From Sulfitobacter litoralis (GTDB lineage Bacteria; Pseudomonadota; Alphaproteobacteria; Rhodobacterales; Rhodobacteraceae), in assembly GCF_900103185.1 (NCBI RefSeq), contig NZ_FNJD01000025.1, positions 1 to 55,931 on the forward strand: 55,931 bases of DNA, given 5' to 3'. The first letter of the stretch is position 1. Each line of letters starts with the position of its first letter. Below are positions 1-9,367 of this stretch, piece after piece. Both the position numbers and the translations under genes were made by a program. A model generated the notes under the pieces. The model was not told the DNA's origin. It did not search any database and saw only the letters and a program-made list of their open reading frames with translations.

Positions 1-305
1 CCCAAACGGCCCGTAAATCGATCACCTTTGATAGAGGTATTGAGTTTAGGAATTGGCGCAAGCTGGAACCTGGAATCGGAACCGAGGCATGGTTCTGTGA
101 TCCGCAAGCCCCGTGGCAAAAGGGTTCCGTCGAAAACCTGAACAAGCGTGCGCGGCGCTACCTACCAAGAGATGCGCCTGTGGCCGCGCTCTCAAATCGA
201 GATATGAAGTCGATTTGCGACCGCTTGAACGGCACGCCCAGAAAGTGTCTGGGATGGCGCACACCAACGGAAGCATTCAGGGAAGAACTCATGAAACTAA
301 GATAG
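1..305 (+). CDS. IS30-family transposase, C-terminal part (cut by window edge)
   Basis: The open frame enters from the left edge (phase starting at base 3) and stops at TAG 303-305. The roughly 100 visible residues match the C-terminal DDE catalytic region of IS30-family transposases. FDRGIEF carries the second Asp, CDPQAPWQKGSVEN carries the catalytic Glu, and a conserved tail follows (CDRLNGTPRKCLGWRTP). The enzyme moves the IS30 element by cut-and-paste or circle formation. The visible part has no frameshift. The right end of the element probably lies within about 310-340, where CGTCGCAACGACCCTTGAGA resembles IS30-type ends. I cannot see the other end, so element integrity is unknown. The ATG of the next gene is only about 50 bases after the stop. 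Confidence 0.85.
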   Translation, partial: QTARKSITFDRGIEFRNWRKLEPGIGTEAWFCDPQAPWQKGSVENLNKRARRYLPRDAPVAALSNRDMKSICDRLNGTPRKCLGWRTPTEAFREELMKLR

Positions 306-355
306 CGGTAACCGTCGCAACGACCCTTGAGAATCCAAACATTTTGGAATGAACC

Positions 356-1243
356 ATGTTGAATGCTTCGTGGCTGGAGACTTTCACGACCTTTTGCGAC
401 ATCGGTCATTTCACGCGCACTGCAGATCGGCTCGCCATGACGCAACCGGGGGTGTCGCAGCATCTGCGCAAACTTGAACAGCAGGTGGGTCAGCCCTTGA
501 TCTTGCGGGACGGCAAGTCTTTTACCCTGACCCCTGCAGGAGAGGAACTACTTTCCATCGGCCGCGCGCGCCGGTCAGAGGAACGCGCGCTGCGCGACAG
601 GATGCAGCGCGATGACCCTTTGATAGGCACCGTGAGGATCGGCTGTTCGGGGAGCTTTGCGCTTTGGCTTTATCCGCAACTGATCGCGCGGATGTTGCAG
701 GCACCAAAGCTCGTGATCGACCTAAACGCGGCACCGCAGTCGCAAATCATGGCCGAGGTGGCGGCGGGCAGACTGGATCTGGGCGTGGTGACCCGTGCCC
801 CTGATATGCCGCGTATCACGGCGACCCCCCTGTGCCGAGAAGAGCTGTGTCTGGTTCTGCCAGCCGCTTTCGATACCACTGACCTGACCCTACAGCGTCT
901 TGATGCGTTGGGGTTCATCGCGCACCCCGACGGCAACGCCTATGCGGACGACCTTTTGGCGCGTAATTTCGATGATTACCGTGGGGCAGAACAACTGCGG
1001 GTCCGCAGCTCGATCAACCAGATCGGGCAAATTCCCCTGCCCGTCGCCCAAGGGCTGGGCTATACGATCTTGCCACGTTCTGGGGTGGAGGCGTTCCCCA
1101 AGCGCGATGCGCTATCGGTGCATGCGCTGCCCGACCGGCGGTTTCATGATCTGTGGCTGATCGCCCGTAAAGACCGCGTCGCGTTCGCCCGCGTCGCCGC
1201 CACTGCGGAAGGGATCACCGCGGCCGTTGAAACGCGTGGCTAA
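356..1243 (+). CDS. LysR-family transcriptional regulator
   Basis: A 295-residue protein of typical LysR length. The N-terminal winged HTH covers roughly residues 4-62 (FTRTADRLAMTQPGVSQHLR) and the periplasmic-binding-like effector domain begins near residue 90 (GTVRIGCSGSF). It should bind DNA as a tetramer and respond to a small ligand that cannot be read from the sequence. LysR genes are normally divergent from their target, but here the upstream side is an IS30 element, so the native promoter and the neighbouring target are probably gone. The stop overlaps by a few bases with the convergent ccoS stop. The family is clear; the regulon is unknown. Confidence 0.85.
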   Translation: MLNASWLETFTTFCDIGHFTRTADRLAMTQPGVSQHLRKLEQQVGQPLILRDGKSFTLTPAGEELLSIGRARRSEERALRDRMQRDDPLIGTVRIGCSGSFALWLYPQLIARMLQAPKLVIDLNAAPQSQIMAEVAAGRLDLGVVTRAPDMPRITATPLCREELCLVLPAAFDTTDLTLQRLDALGFIAHPDGNAYADDLLARNFDDYRGAEQLRVRSSINQIGQIPLPVAQGLGYTILPRSGVEAFPKRDALSVHALPDRRFHDLWLIARKDRVAFARVAATAEGITAAVETRG

Positions 1244-1401
1244 GGCCGGCTCTCGGGCGGGGCATCATCATCCAACAAAACCCGCGCCGATGCGCCCTGC
1301 GGATCGTCATACTGGCCGGACTTCAACGTCCAGAGAAACGCACAAAGCCCGAGACCGCCAAGGATCACGGACACGGGGATCAGGATGAAAAGCACGTTCA
1401 T
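1240..1401 (-). CDS. ccoS: cbb3-type cytochrome oxidase assembly protein CcoS
   Basis: A 53-residue protein starting MNVLFILIPVSVILGGLGL. One N-terminal membrane helix (about residues 3-23) is followed by FLWTLKSGQYDDPQG, which is the CcoS signature. The acidic tail ends DDDAPPESRP. CcoS is needed for insertion of heme and copper into the CcoN subunit of cbb3 oxidase. The ATG lies about 10 bases after the ccoI stop, as in the usual ccoGHIS order. The stop (TAG, complement of 1240-1242) overlaps the convergent LysR stop. The gene is small and easily missed, but the motif and place make the call firm. Confidence 0.93.
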   Translation of the reverse strand: MNVLFILIPVSVILGGLGLCAFLWTLKSGQYDDPQGASARVLLDDDAPPESRP

Positions 1402-1411
1402 TGCAGATGCC

Positions 1412-3562
1412 TCATTTCACATATTTCACGCGCATCGCGTTGGCCAGAACGGTCAATGACGACGCCGACATCGCAATCGCGGCCAGCAGCGGGGTGGCAT
1501 ATCCCAGCAGCGCGACCGGAATGGCGATGGCATTATAACCCGCCGCGATGGCAAAGTTCTGACGTGACAAACGGGTCAGAGCGCGCGCGATTACGATCAG
1601 CAGCGGGAACCGGTCCAACCCTTCGCGCAGCATCACCACATCAGCCGCATTGCGCGACGCATCCAGCGCCGAGGACGGCGCGACAGAAGCATGCGCCAGC
1701 GCCAAGGCAGCCGTATCATTCAACCCGTCGCCGACCATCAACACGCGGTGCCCCTGCGCCTGAAGCTGCGCCAGTCGATCATGTTTTTGCGGTGCGCTTA
1801 CATCGCCACAGGCCGACTGCACGCCAAGCCTTGCGGCAAACGCCTGTACAATAGCTTGTTGATCGCCACTTAGAATCTGCGGCGTGATCCCTTGGGAGGA
1901 GAGCCATGCCAACGTATCTGCGGCCCCCTCTCGCGGGGTCTCTGTCACGGCCAGCGGGACGGCAGGTGCGCTCCCGATGCGCAGACCGGTGCCGGAGAAC
2001 GCAGCCCCCAGCCATTCGCCACGTCCCAACCGCACAGTCACATCGTCGATGTCCCCCTGCATACCTTGCCCGGCGACTTCGGTGACATCGGCCAGCTCAG
2101 CGGGCGTATGAACGGGCAAGGCTGCCAGAATAGCCTGCGCCACCGGATGCGCCGATGCTTGGGCCAAGGCTCCTGCGATGGCAGCTTCCTGGACCGGAAG
2201 CTCTGCCAGTGGCGCGGGTTTCCCCTGCCGCGTCAGCGTGCCGGTTTTGTCGAACACGGCCATGTCCACCTCTGCCAGCCGTTCAAGGGCGGTACCTGAT
2301 TTGACCAGAAACCCCATATCGAACAGTCGTGCAATGGCCGTGGTTGCCACCGCAGGCACGGCCAACCCCAACGCGCAGGGACAGGTGATGATCAGCACGG
2401 CAACCGCCACGTTGAGCGCGTGGCGCAGGTCGCCATCATAGGCCACCCACCCGACAAAGGCCGCCAGCGCCAGCAGATGTACCATCGGCGCATAGATGCG
2501 CGCGGCACGGTCGGCCAGATTGGTATAGCTGTTGCGGCTGTTCTCGGCCATTTCAACCAACGCGGCAACGCGGCGCAGGGTTGTATCTTCGCCCACGGCA
2601 GTCGCTGTCATCTCGAAGGGCGCGCCCAGATTGATCTCTCCGGCCTGAACCACATCGCCAAGGGTCAAGGCGACAGCCGCGCTTTCGCCGGTCAGAAATG
2701 ACCGGTCGGCCTGCGCCGCGGCACTGTTCAGCACCCCGTCAACAGGCACGCGCATGCCTGTCGGCACCAGCACCGTGTCCCCGACGCGCAAAAGGCCGAC
2801 CGCAACCCTTTCGACACCGGTTCCATGAATGCGCTGCGCAGTCTGCACCTCGAGCGCAGCCAGTTCCTTTGCGGCGGAATGGACAGAGCTACGGGTCCGG
2901 TGATCCAGATAGCGGCCAACCAGCAAGAAAAATGTCAACGACAATGCCGCGTCAAAATAGGCGTGATGCCCGCCGTTCAGAACCTCATACAATGACATCC
3001 CCGCAGCCAGCAGGATCGCAAGCGAGATCGGCACGTCCATGTTTAGCCCGCCCCTGCGCACCGCCCGCATCCCATTGGCAAAGAACGGCTGGCCGCAAAA
3101 CAGCACCGCAGGCAGGGTGATCACGGCAGAGATCAGGTGGAACAATGCGCGGGTTGCATCTGACGCCCCTGACCAGATCGCAACGGAAAACAGCATGACG
3201 TTCATCATCGCGAAACCGGCGATGGCAAGCCGGATCAGCAGCCCACGCCCGATGTCGTCTTGCCGGCTTTCCAGCAGGCTTTGGTCCAGCGGATGCGCCT
3301 CAATTCCTGCGCGATCCAGCGCGGCGACCGCCTGTTCGGCGTCAAGATCGCTGGCGTGGATCGAGACACGCTTGAGCGACAGGTTGACCCGCGCCGACCG
3401 GACCTGCGGCAAGGCGCGCAGGCTGCGTTCAACCGTGTTGATGCAAGTGGCGCAGTGGATTGCGGGCAGTGACAGCACCAGATCCGGCGGGCCCGATTGC
3501 GGTGCCGTCTGCGCGATTGCCGGTGCTACAACGCAGCCGGGGCATGCGGCGATGGCGCTCAT
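1412..3562 (-). CDS. ccoI: Copper-translocating P1B-type ATPase CcoI
   Basis: A 716-residue inner-membrane ATPase that delivers copper for assembly of cbb3 oxidase. An N-terminal ACPGC motif at residues 6-10 is followed by a heavy-metal-binding domain with Cys37 and Cys40 (HCATC). The core shows the actuator loop TGES, the membrane metal site CPC (TCPCALGLAVP), the phosphorylated Asp in DKTGT and the hinge GDGLND. The HP motif of P1B pumps is present (ASAHPVAQAI). The start overlaps the ccoH stop by four bases (ATGA), supporting translational coupling. CcoI-type pumps are slow, export-directed and dedicated to cuproenzyme assembly rather than to copper resistance, and its place inside ccoGHIS fits this. 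Confidence 0.96.
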   Translation of the reverse strand: MSAIAACPGCVVAPAIAQTAPQSGPPDLVLSLPAIHCATCINTVERSLRALPQVRSARVNLSLKRVSIHASDLDAEQAVAALDRAGIEAHPLDQSLLESRQDDIGRGLLIRLAIAGFAMMNVMLFSVAIWSGASDATRALFHLISAVITLPAVLFCGQPFFANGMRAVRRGGLNMDVPISLAILLAAGMSLYEVLNGGHHAYFDAALSLTFFLLVGRYLDHRTRSSVHSAAKELAALEVQTAQRIHGTGVERVAVGLLRVGDTVLVPTGMRVPVDGVLNSAAAQADRSFLTGESAAVALTLGDVVQAGEINLGAPFEMTATAVGEDTTLRRVAALVEMAENSRNSYTNLADRAARIYAPMVHLLALAAFVGWVAYDGDLRHALNVAVAVLIITCPCALGLAVPAVATTAIARLFDMGFLVKSGTALERLAEVDMAVFDKTGTLTRQGKPAPLAELPVQEAAIAGALAQASAHPVAQAILAALPVHTPAELADVTEVAGQGMQGDIDDVTVRLGRGEWLGAAFSGTGLRIGSAPAVPLAVTETPREGAADTLAWLSSQGITPQILSGDQQAIVQAFAARLGVQSACGDVSAPQKHDRLAQLQAQGHRVLMVGDGLNDTAALALAHASVAPSSALDASRNAADVVMLREGLDRFPLLIVIARALTRLSRQNFAIAAGYNAIAIPVALLGYATPLLAAIAMSASSLTVLANAMRVKYVK

Positions 3563-4011
3563 TCCTTTACCTTTACGATTACACGTTGCTGAAAGAGCGT
3601 GCCTTCGGCGTCGCGCAGTTTCAGGCGCAGGTTCCAGTTGCCCGGTCCCGCCACAACAGGCGCGACCAGTGCTTGACCGTCAAAGACGAAAACCGGGGTC
3701 TGGTCATTCGCAACGCTGGTCGCCCGTCCGAAAACGGCGCTTGTGACCTGCGGTTCTTGCGGCTCTCCCTCGCGCAGCACCGCGACCCGCAACACGCCCT
3801 GCGTGACGGTTGCCGACACCTCCCAGCCAAGCGCCTCTTGCGCCTTGCGGTCCACGTCAAAGCTTTGCGATGCAACGTAAGAGTTCTTGACCTCCAGCCC
3901 CGGAAAACTGTGCACGGCATTAAATGCCAACGTCAGGTTCACCGCGATGATCACGCTAAACGCCGCGGCAAAGACGCCGAACACATGCCAGCCTTTGATT
4001 TCCTGTACCAT
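3559..4011 (-). CDS. ccoH: FixH/CcoH, cbb3 oxidase assembly protein
   Basis: A 150-residue protein beginning MVQEIKGWHVFGVFAA, with one N-terminal membrane helix and a periplasmic beta-rich domain containing WEVSA and NWNLRLKLRD. This is the FixH/CcoH fold, which helps maturation and stability of cbb3 oxidase, probably together with CcoI. An upstream in-frame ATG at 4029 would add six residues but overlaps ccoG by 17 bases and has no ribosome site. The ATG at 4011 lies one base after the ccoG stop and about ten bases after AAAGGA, so I use it. It overlaps ccoI by four bases at its 3' end. Confidence 0.92.
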   Translation of the reverse strand: MVQEIKGWHVFGVFAAAFSVIIAVNLTLAFNAVHSFPGLEVKNSYVASQSFDVDRKAQEALGWEVSATVTQGVLRVAVLREGEPQEPQVTSAVFGRATSVANDQTPVFVFDGQALVAPVVAGPGNWNLRLKLRDAEGTLFQQRVIVKVKE

Positions 4012-4012
4012 T

Positions 4013-5563
4013 CTAGCGGTCCTTTCCATTGAAACTGGTGGCTTTCGACGCGCGATCGCCGGTGCCGGTATCCTCGACCCACAGCCGCAACTGCGTCATA
4101 TCAGCGGTCGACGCTTCGGTTTGCGGCGCGGCGGTGACATAGACCCGTTGCAGGATCGTCTGGTTGGCAGGCAGCACGACGGTTGCGCCCGCGTTTCCCT
4201 GCCCTTCGAGCGTGACAGTCAGCGCGCTGTCGCTCGTGATCCCAATTTGAACGGTGGCATCACGCCCCTGTTTGTTGCGCAGGCGTACGTCATAGATGTT
4301 GCGCACTGCGCCGTCCGACAGGGTGACATAGGTCGGGTTGCGCACGGGGCTGACGGTCAGTTCAATCGCACTGCGGATGAACAGCGCATAGACCAGCGCG
4401 ACCCCGATCAACGCCCACGCGGCGGTATAAAGCAGCGTGCGCGGTCGCAGAATATGACGCCACAGCGGCTTGGGCGGCTGGCCGGCGCGTTCGGCTGTCT
4501 CGTCCGACAGCGCCAGATAGTCGATCAATCCGCGCGGCTTGCCAATCTTGGCCATCACATCGTCACAGGCGTCGATGCACAGGGCGCAGGTGATACACTC
4601 CATCTGCTGGCCGTTGCGGATGTCGATGCCCACGGGGCAGACGTTGACGCAGGCCATGCAGTCGATGCAATCCCCTTGGGTGTCTGCGCGCGGAACGGGG
4701 GGCAATGCGGCGCGCCCCCGGTCGGGGTATGGGGTAGGCCCGTAGCGCGCGGCCCCCGGCCATGCGGCGGCGATCTGGTCTTGGGCGCGCTGAGCGGCGG
4801 CACGTTCGCGTTTTCGCAGATTGCCCTTTCCGCGCGGCTCTCCGCGCCAGTCGCGATAGGCGACCGTGATCGTGTCGGGGTCCATCATCGCGGCCTGGAT
4901 ACGCGGCCAGGGACACATATAGATACAGACCTGTTCCCGCATGAAGCCCCCCAACAGAAATGTCGTGGCGGTCAGGATCGCGATGGTCATATACGCCACC
5001 GGAGCCGCGTCGAGCGTGACCAGATCCCGGGCCAGCTGCGGCGCATCGGTAAAGTAGAACACCCACGCCCCGCCTGTCGCCACCGCGATCCCCAGCCAAA
5101 GCACCCATTTGGTGACGCGCAGGCGAAGTTTGTGTACGCCCCAGCCCGCGTGATGCAGCCGGACGCGGGCATTGCGGTCGCCCTCGATCCAGCGTTCGAC
5201 AAGGATGAACAGATCGGTCCAGACCGTTTGCGGGCAGGCATAGCCACACCACACACGCCCCAAAGCAGAGGTAAACAGAAACAACCCAAGCCCCGCCATG
5301 ATCAACAGACCGGCGACGAAATAGAATTCATGGGGCCAGATCTCGATCCAGAAGAAATAGAACCGCCGATGGGCCAGATCGATCAGCACCGCCTGATCCG
5401 GCAAGTTGGGCCCGCGGTCCCACCGCAGCCACGGGGTGAGGTAATATATCCCCAGCGTGACGGCCATGATGCCCCACTTAAAGCGGCGGAAGAACCCGTC
5501 GACGCGGCGCGGAAAAACCGGCTCTCGCGGGGCATAAAGTGATGGAGGTGACGTTTGTGTCAT
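4013..5563 (-). CDS. ccoG: Cytochrome c oxidase accessory protein CcoG (FixG/RdxB)
   Basis: A 516-residue membrane iron-sulfur protein. The N-terminal half has several membrane helices and the CGYACPQTVWTDLF motif of the NapH/CcoG family. Two 4Fe-4S motifs follow (CIDCMACVNVCP and CITCALCIDACDD), and the C-terminal part is a periplasmic immunoglobulin-like FixG domain. In Rhodobacter relatives CcoG acts as a cupric reductase that supplies Cu(I) to the cbb3 assembly path. It is the first gene of ccoGHIS and has its own FnrL-like box at 5616-5629. It is separated from ccoP by about 160 bases, so it probably forms its own transcription unit. Confidence 0.96.
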   Translation of the reverse strand: MTQTSPPSLYAPREPVFPRRVDGFFRRFKWGIMAVTLGIYYLTPWLRWDRGPNLPDQAVLIDLAHRRFYFFWIEIWPHEFYFVAGLLIMAGLGLFLFTSALGRVWCGYACPQTVWTDLFILVERWIEGDRNARVRLHHAGWGVHKLRLRVTKWVLWLGIAVATGGAWVFYFTDAPQLARDLVTLDAAPVAYMTIAILTATTFLLGGFMREQVCIYMCPWPRIQAAMMDPDTITVAYRDWRGEPRGKGNLRKRERAAAQRAQDQIAAAWPGAARYGPTPYPDRGRAALPPVPRADTQGDCIDCMACVNVCPVGIDIRNGQQMECITCALCIDACDDVMAKIGKPRGLIDYLALSDETAERAGQPPKPLWRHILRPRTLLYTAAWALIGVALVYALFIRSAIELTVSPVRNPTYVTLSDGAVRNIYDVRLRNKQGRDATVQIGITSDSALTVTLEGQGNAGATVVLPANQTILQRVYVTAAPQTEASTADMTQLRLWVEDTGTGDRASKATSFNGKDR

Positions 5564-5615
5564 CAGATGTATCCTGTTCGCACCGCCACCCTATCGAAGG
5601 TCAAGACAGCGCACT

Positions 5616-5629
5616 TTGATCTGAGTCAA
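5616..5629. promoter_or_regulatory. FnrL box upstream of ccoG
   Basis: TTGATCTGAGTCAA matches the FNR/FnrL consensus TTGAT-N4-ATCAA with one mismatch. It sits 53 bases before the ccoG ATG, a distance suited to activation when oxygen is low. The regulator FnrL is encoded at 9863-10579. Confidence 0.85.
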
Positions 5630-5722
5630 AAACACCCCCGAAAGCGGTTCGTTTTGCGAACAGGACCGCCTTGGGGATGGACAGTGGCGCTCGGGCAGAG
5701 CCGCCACCGTCAGCTTTCTGCG

Positions 5723-6586
5723 CTATTCCCCCCCTCCAAGAGAGTGGACATAGGCAGAAACCGCGCGGATATCGGCCTCTTCCAGCCGCCCGCCCCAGGG
5801 GGGCATGACGCCGAAACGCGCCTTCGTCACGGTCTGGGTCAGCGCCTGCCGGTCGCTGCCGTACAGCCAGATCGCATCGCCAATATTAGGGGCACCCTGA
5901 CTGCGGTCACCCTGCCCCGCATCACCGTGGCAAGCGCTGCAGTTATCTGCAAACACCTCGGCACCCGTTTCGGCCAGCGCTGCGTCAAAGTCCGACGACG
6001 AAAGCGAGATCACGTGTTCAACAACCGCCGCGATGTCATCTTTGCCCAATATCGCGCCAAAGGCAGGCATCTGGCTGTAACGCGCATCGGCGTCCTGTTC
6101 GTTGCGGATGCCATGGCGCACCGTGTATTCGATGTCCGCCATCGCGCCACCCCAAAGCCAGTCGTCGTCCAGCAGGTTGGGATAGCCCTTGGCCCCTGCC
6201 GCGCCCGACCCGTGACACTGCGAACAGTTCGCGCGAAACACCGCCCCGCCACGCGCGATAGCATAGCGGTTGAGGTCGGCATCTTGTGGCAACGCTTCCA
6301 TATCGGTGCCCAGCAAATCCGTCACCAGCTGCGCGTTCTTTTGCGCGTGCGCGTCGATGTCCTGCGCCACATTGGCGCGGGTGGACCAGCCCAACAGGCC
6401 GCTCGTCGCCCCTGAAATCATTGGCCACGCGGGATAGGCCACACTATAGCCGATGCCCCAGATGATCGTCAGATACAGCGTCCAAAGCCACCAGCGCGGC
6501 AGCGGGGTGTTCAGCTCTTCGATGCCGTCCCAGCTGTGGCCCGTCGTTTCGATGCCGGTCACATCGTCTTGCTTGTGATCAGTCAT
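5723..6586 (-). CDS. ccoP: cbb3 oxidase diheme cytochrome c subunit CcoP
   Basis: A 287-residue membrane-anchored protein that carries electrons to CcoN. The N-terminal part has the PLPRWW motif and one membrane helix (about residues 31-55). Two heme c sites follow at residues 121-125 (CSQCH) and 216-220 (CSACH). The frame is open further upstream, but ATG 6586 has GGAGC just before it and gives the family start MTDHKQDD; it overlaps the ccoQ stop by eight bases. It is last in ccoNOQP. Confidence 0.96.
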   Translation of the reverse strand: MTDHKQDDVTGIETTGHSWDGIEELNTPLPRWWLWTLYLTIIWGIGYSVAYPAWPMISGATSGLLGWSTRANVAQDIDAHAQKNAQLVTDLLGTDMEALPQDADLNRYAIARGGAVFRANCSQCHGSGAAGAKGYPNLLDDDWLWGGAMADIEYTVRHGIRNEQDADARYSQMPAFGAILGKDDIAAVVEHVISLSSSDFDAALAETGAEVFADNCSACHGDAGQGDRSQGAPNIGDAIWLYGSDRQALTQTVTKARFGVMPPWGGRLEEADIRAVSAYVHSLGGGE

Positions 6587-6797
6587 TTCGGGCTCCTTTC
6601 TTGGCGGCGCAGTCTGCGCCGTTACAGCCCCTGCACGCAGCGGGCGCGTCTTCGCGCAGCGGAATGCGCGCCACGGCGGCATAGGTGTCAGAGCTGCCGG
6701 GCCGGAAAGCCCACAGGATCACGCCCACGAAAAAGCTGAACATCGCCAGCAGAACCCAGCTGTCTGCCAGCTGACGCAGGAATGAATAGGTATCCAT
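6579..6797 (-). CDS. ccoQ: cbb3 oxidase subunit CcoQ with a cysteine-bearing tail
   Basis: A 72-residue protein starting MDTYSFLRQLADSW with one membrane helix (about residues 15-33) ending FRPGS, which is the CcoQ pattern. CcoQ stabilises the cbb3 complex. After the usual cytoplasmic segment the protein continues into a tail containing CRGCNGADC, three cysteines spaced C-x2-C-x4-C, which I do not recall from typical CcoQ. The gene lies between ccoO (12-base gap) and ccoP (8-base overlap). Confidence 0.9.
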   Translation of the reverse strand: MDTYSFLRQLADSWVLLAMFSFFVGVILWAFRPGSSDTYAAVARIPLREDAPAACRGCNGADCAAKKGARND

Positions 6798-6809
6798 TGC
6801 AAAACCTCC

Positions 6810-7634
6810 TTATCGGCTTGCGTCGGGGGTAAAGGTCGAGAAATCGACCATCGTCCCCAGCACTTGCAAATACGCGATCAGCGCGTCCATCTCGGTCAGT
6901 TCGGGCGCGCCGTCAAAGTTCGACACCGCAGCACCTGGATACCGCGCAAGCATTGCGTCATAGTCGGCATCCGGGTCAGCCTGCACCTTGAAATCCGATG
7001 CGGCCTGTTCGATCTGCTCGTCCGTATAGGGGACGCCCACAAAGCGGTGGGTTTTCAGCAGATCCTGCACATGGTCTGCGTCAATCCGCGTGTCGGCAAG
7101 GAACGCATATTTCGGCATGATGGATTCCGGTACAACCGATTGCGGATCGGACAGATGGTCCACATGCCACGCATCGGAATACCGACCGCCCACACGTGCC
7201 ACATCCGGTCCGGTGCGTTTCGACCCCCATTGGAACGGGTGATCATACATGGATTCCGCCGCCAGCGAATAATGCCCATAGCGTTCGACTTCGTCGCGCA
7301 TGGGGCGGATCATCTGGCTGTGGCATAGATAGCACCCTTCGCGCACATAGATGTCGCGCCCCGTCAGTTCGAGCGGGGAATAGGGGCGCACGCCCTCGAC
7401 CTTTTCGATCGTGTTTTCAAGCCAGAACAGCGGTGCGATTTCGACGATGCCGCCGATCGACACGACCAGCAGCGACGCGATCAACAACAGCGTCGGGCTT
7501 TTCTCGAGGATCGCGTGCCGGTTCACCAATGCGGTGTGATGCGGCAGCTCGTTCGGGATCTCTTGCGGAGCGTCCGACAGGGTCGAGACATTGGGATCCT
7601 GCGCGGGATCGGTGATTTTACTGTTACGTGCCAT
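6810..7634 (-). CDS. ccoO: cbb3 oxidase monoheme cytochrome c subunit CcoO
   Basis: A 274-residue subunit with an N-terminal membrane anchor (about residues 48-66) and one heme c site at residues 101-105 (CYLCH) within [15 protein letters not shown]. Around it are [10 protein letters not shown] and [13 protein letters not shown], all conserved in CcoO/FixO. The frame is open upstream to 7706 inside ccoN, but the ATG at 7634, just after the ccoN stop, gives the expected length and has a purine-rich site (AATAAGGGCAA). It passes electrons from CcoP hemes to the CcoN active site. Confidence 0.96.
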   Translation of the reverse strand: MARNSKITDPAQDPNVSTLSDAPQEIPNELPHHTALVNRHAILEKSPTLLLIASLLVVSIGGIVEIAPLFWLENTIEKVEGVRPYSPLELTGRDIYVREGCYLCHSQMIRPMRDEVERYGHYSLAAESMYDHPFQWGSKRTGPDVARVGGRYSDAWHVDHLSDPQSVVPESIMPKYAFLADTRIDADHVQDLLKTHRFVGVPYTDEQIEQAASDFKVQADPDADYDAMLARYPGAAVSNFDGAPELTEMDALIAYLQVLGTMVDFSTFTPDASR

Positions 7635-7645
7635 TGTGATTGCCC

Positions 7646-9244
7646 TTATTCCGCCGGAACGCCAACGGGTGCGGACTGTTTTGCGCCCCCTTTGATCGTC
7701 ATCCACATGTTCCAGACCATGATCAGCGCGCCGCTGAGATACAAAATACCGCCCATGCCACGCACCACATACATCGGAAATTTCGCCGCCACGGTGTCCG
7801 CAAAGGAGTTGACCAAGAACCCCTGATCATCGACCTCGCGCCACATCAGGCCCTCCATGATGCCGGTGACCCACATGCTGGCCGCGTAGAAAATGATGCC
7901 GATGGTCGCCAACCAGAAGTGCCAGTTGATCGCCGAGATAGAATGCATCTTTGCGCGCCCCCAAAGCCGCGGCGTCAGGAAATAAAGCGCACCAAAGGTG
8001 ATCATGCCATTCCAGCCAAGGGCACCGGAATGGACGTGTCCGATGGTCCAGTCGGTATAGTGGCTCAGCGAATTCACGGCGCGGATCGACATCATCGGAC
8101 CCTCGAACGTGGACATGCCGTAAAAGCCAAGCGACAGTACGAACATCCGCAAGATCGGATCGGTGCGCAGCTTGTCCCACGCCCCTTGCAGCGTCATCAG
8201 GCCGTTGATCATACCGCCCCAGCTGGGCATCCACAGGATAATCGAGAACACCATGCCAAGCGTCGACGCCCAGTCAGGCAGCGCGGTGTAATGCAGGTGG
8301 TGCGGCCCCGCCCAGATATAAAGAAAGATCAGGGACCAGAAGTGGACGATGCTCAGTTTGTAGGAATAGACAGGGCGGTTCGCCTGTTTGGGCACGAAGT
8401 AATACATCATCCCCAGAAAGCCCGCCGTCAGGAAAAAGCCGACCGCATTATGCCCGTACCACCACTGTGTCATGGCATCTTGAACACCGGCAAAAACCTG
8501 CACCGATTTCGACCCCCAGAGGCTGACCGGCACTGATAGGTTGTTGACCACATGCAGCATCGCGACGGTCACGATAAAGCCAAGATAGAACCAGTTGGCG
8601 ACGTAGATATGCCGCTCGCGGCGGATAATAAGCGTGCCCAGAAACACCGCCAGATAGCACAGCCAGATGATCGTCAGCCAGATATCGACGTACCATTCGG
8701 GCTCTGCGTATTCTTTGGATTGCGTGGACCCCAGCAGATACCCGGTGGCGGCCAGCACGATGAACAGCTGATAGCCCCAGAACACAAACCACGCGAGGTT
8801 GCCGCCAAACAACCGCACCGAACAGGTGCGCTGCACCACATAGAAAGAGGTCGCGATCAACGCGTTGCCGCCAAAGGCAAAAATCACCGCCGACGTATGC
8901 AGAGGGCGCAGTCGGCCAAAGTTGGTAAAGGGTTGCCCCCAGTCAAAGTTCAACGCCGGAAAGGCCAATTGGAACGCAATAAACGTCCCCACCAGCAGCC
9001 CCGCAATCCCCCAGAACGCCGTGGCAATCACGCCTGCGCGGATCACCCCATCGGCATAGCCGGTGGACATGGGCCGCGGCCGCTCAGGCTCGTCCGTGTG
9101 GCGCAGGACCCATAAAAACATGCCCCCCGCGATGCTCATGATGATCAGCGCATGCACCTGATAGGCGATATCACGTGCCCAACTGGCCCCCATCGCAGCG
9201 ATCAACGGCACCAGCGCCAGAATGACGAGTTTCAAGTAATTCAT
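7646..9244 (-). CDS. ccoN: cbb3-type cytochrome oxidase catalytic subunit CcoN
   Basis: A 532-residue subunit with about twelve membrane helices that reduces oxygen at a heme b3-CuB site with high affinity and pumps protons. Conserved segments include [39 protein letters not shown] and [10 protein letters not shown], which hold the histidine ligands of the hemes and CuB. It is first in ccoNOQP. The promoter region holds an FnrL box at 9333-9346, 89 bases before the ATG, consistent with low-oxygen induction. Confidence 0.97.
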   Translation of the reverse strand: MNYLKLVILALVPLIAAMGASWARDIAYQVHALIIMSIAGGMFLWVLRHTDEPERPRPMSTGYADGVIRAGVIATAFWGIAGLLVGTFIAFQLAFPALNFDWGQPFTNFGRLRPLHTSAVIFAFGGNALIATSFYVVQRTCSVRLFGGNLAWFVFWGYQLFIVLAATGYLLGSTQSKEYAEPEWYVDIWLTIIWLCYLAVFLGTLIIRRERHIYVANWFYLGFIVTVAMLHVVNNLSVPVSLWGSKSVQVFAGVQDAMTQWWYGHNAVGFFLTAGFLGMMYYFVPKQANRPVYSYKLSIVHFWSLIFLYIWAGPHHLHYTALPDWASTLGMVFSIILWMPSWGGMINGLMTLQGAWDKLRTDPILRMFVLSLGFYGMSTFEGPMMSIRAVNSLSHYTDWTIGHVHSGALGWNGMITFGALYFLTPRLWGRAKMHSISAINWHFWLATIGIIFYAASMWVTGIMEGLMWREVDDQGFLVNSFADTVAAKFPMYVVRGMGGILYLSGALIMVWNMWMTIKGGAKQSAPVGVPAE

Positions 9245-9332
9245 ATCGGACCTCTATGTATGCGCCCGCCCTGATCGGGGCGGCGCTTTCCTGTTCGCGC
9301 TTTGGGCGTAAAGGGGCCACGCGAACCGGTCT

Positions 9333-9346
9333 TTGATCTGGGTCAA
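9333..9346. promoter_or_regulatory. FnrL box upstream of ccoN
   Basis: TTGATCTGGGTCAA is one base from the FNR consensus TTGAT-N4-ATCAA. It lies between the usp stop and the ccoN ATG and would place ccoNOQP under FnrL. Confidence 0.87.
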
Positions 9347-9367
9347 GTTTGCCCGTGAGGGTGCCGA

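Noticed and set aside
3887..5542. A 551-residue plus-strand open frame
   Set aside because: It is antisense to ccoG, arginine/glycine/histidine-rich without any domain, and arises from the G+C-rich codon pattern of the real gene.
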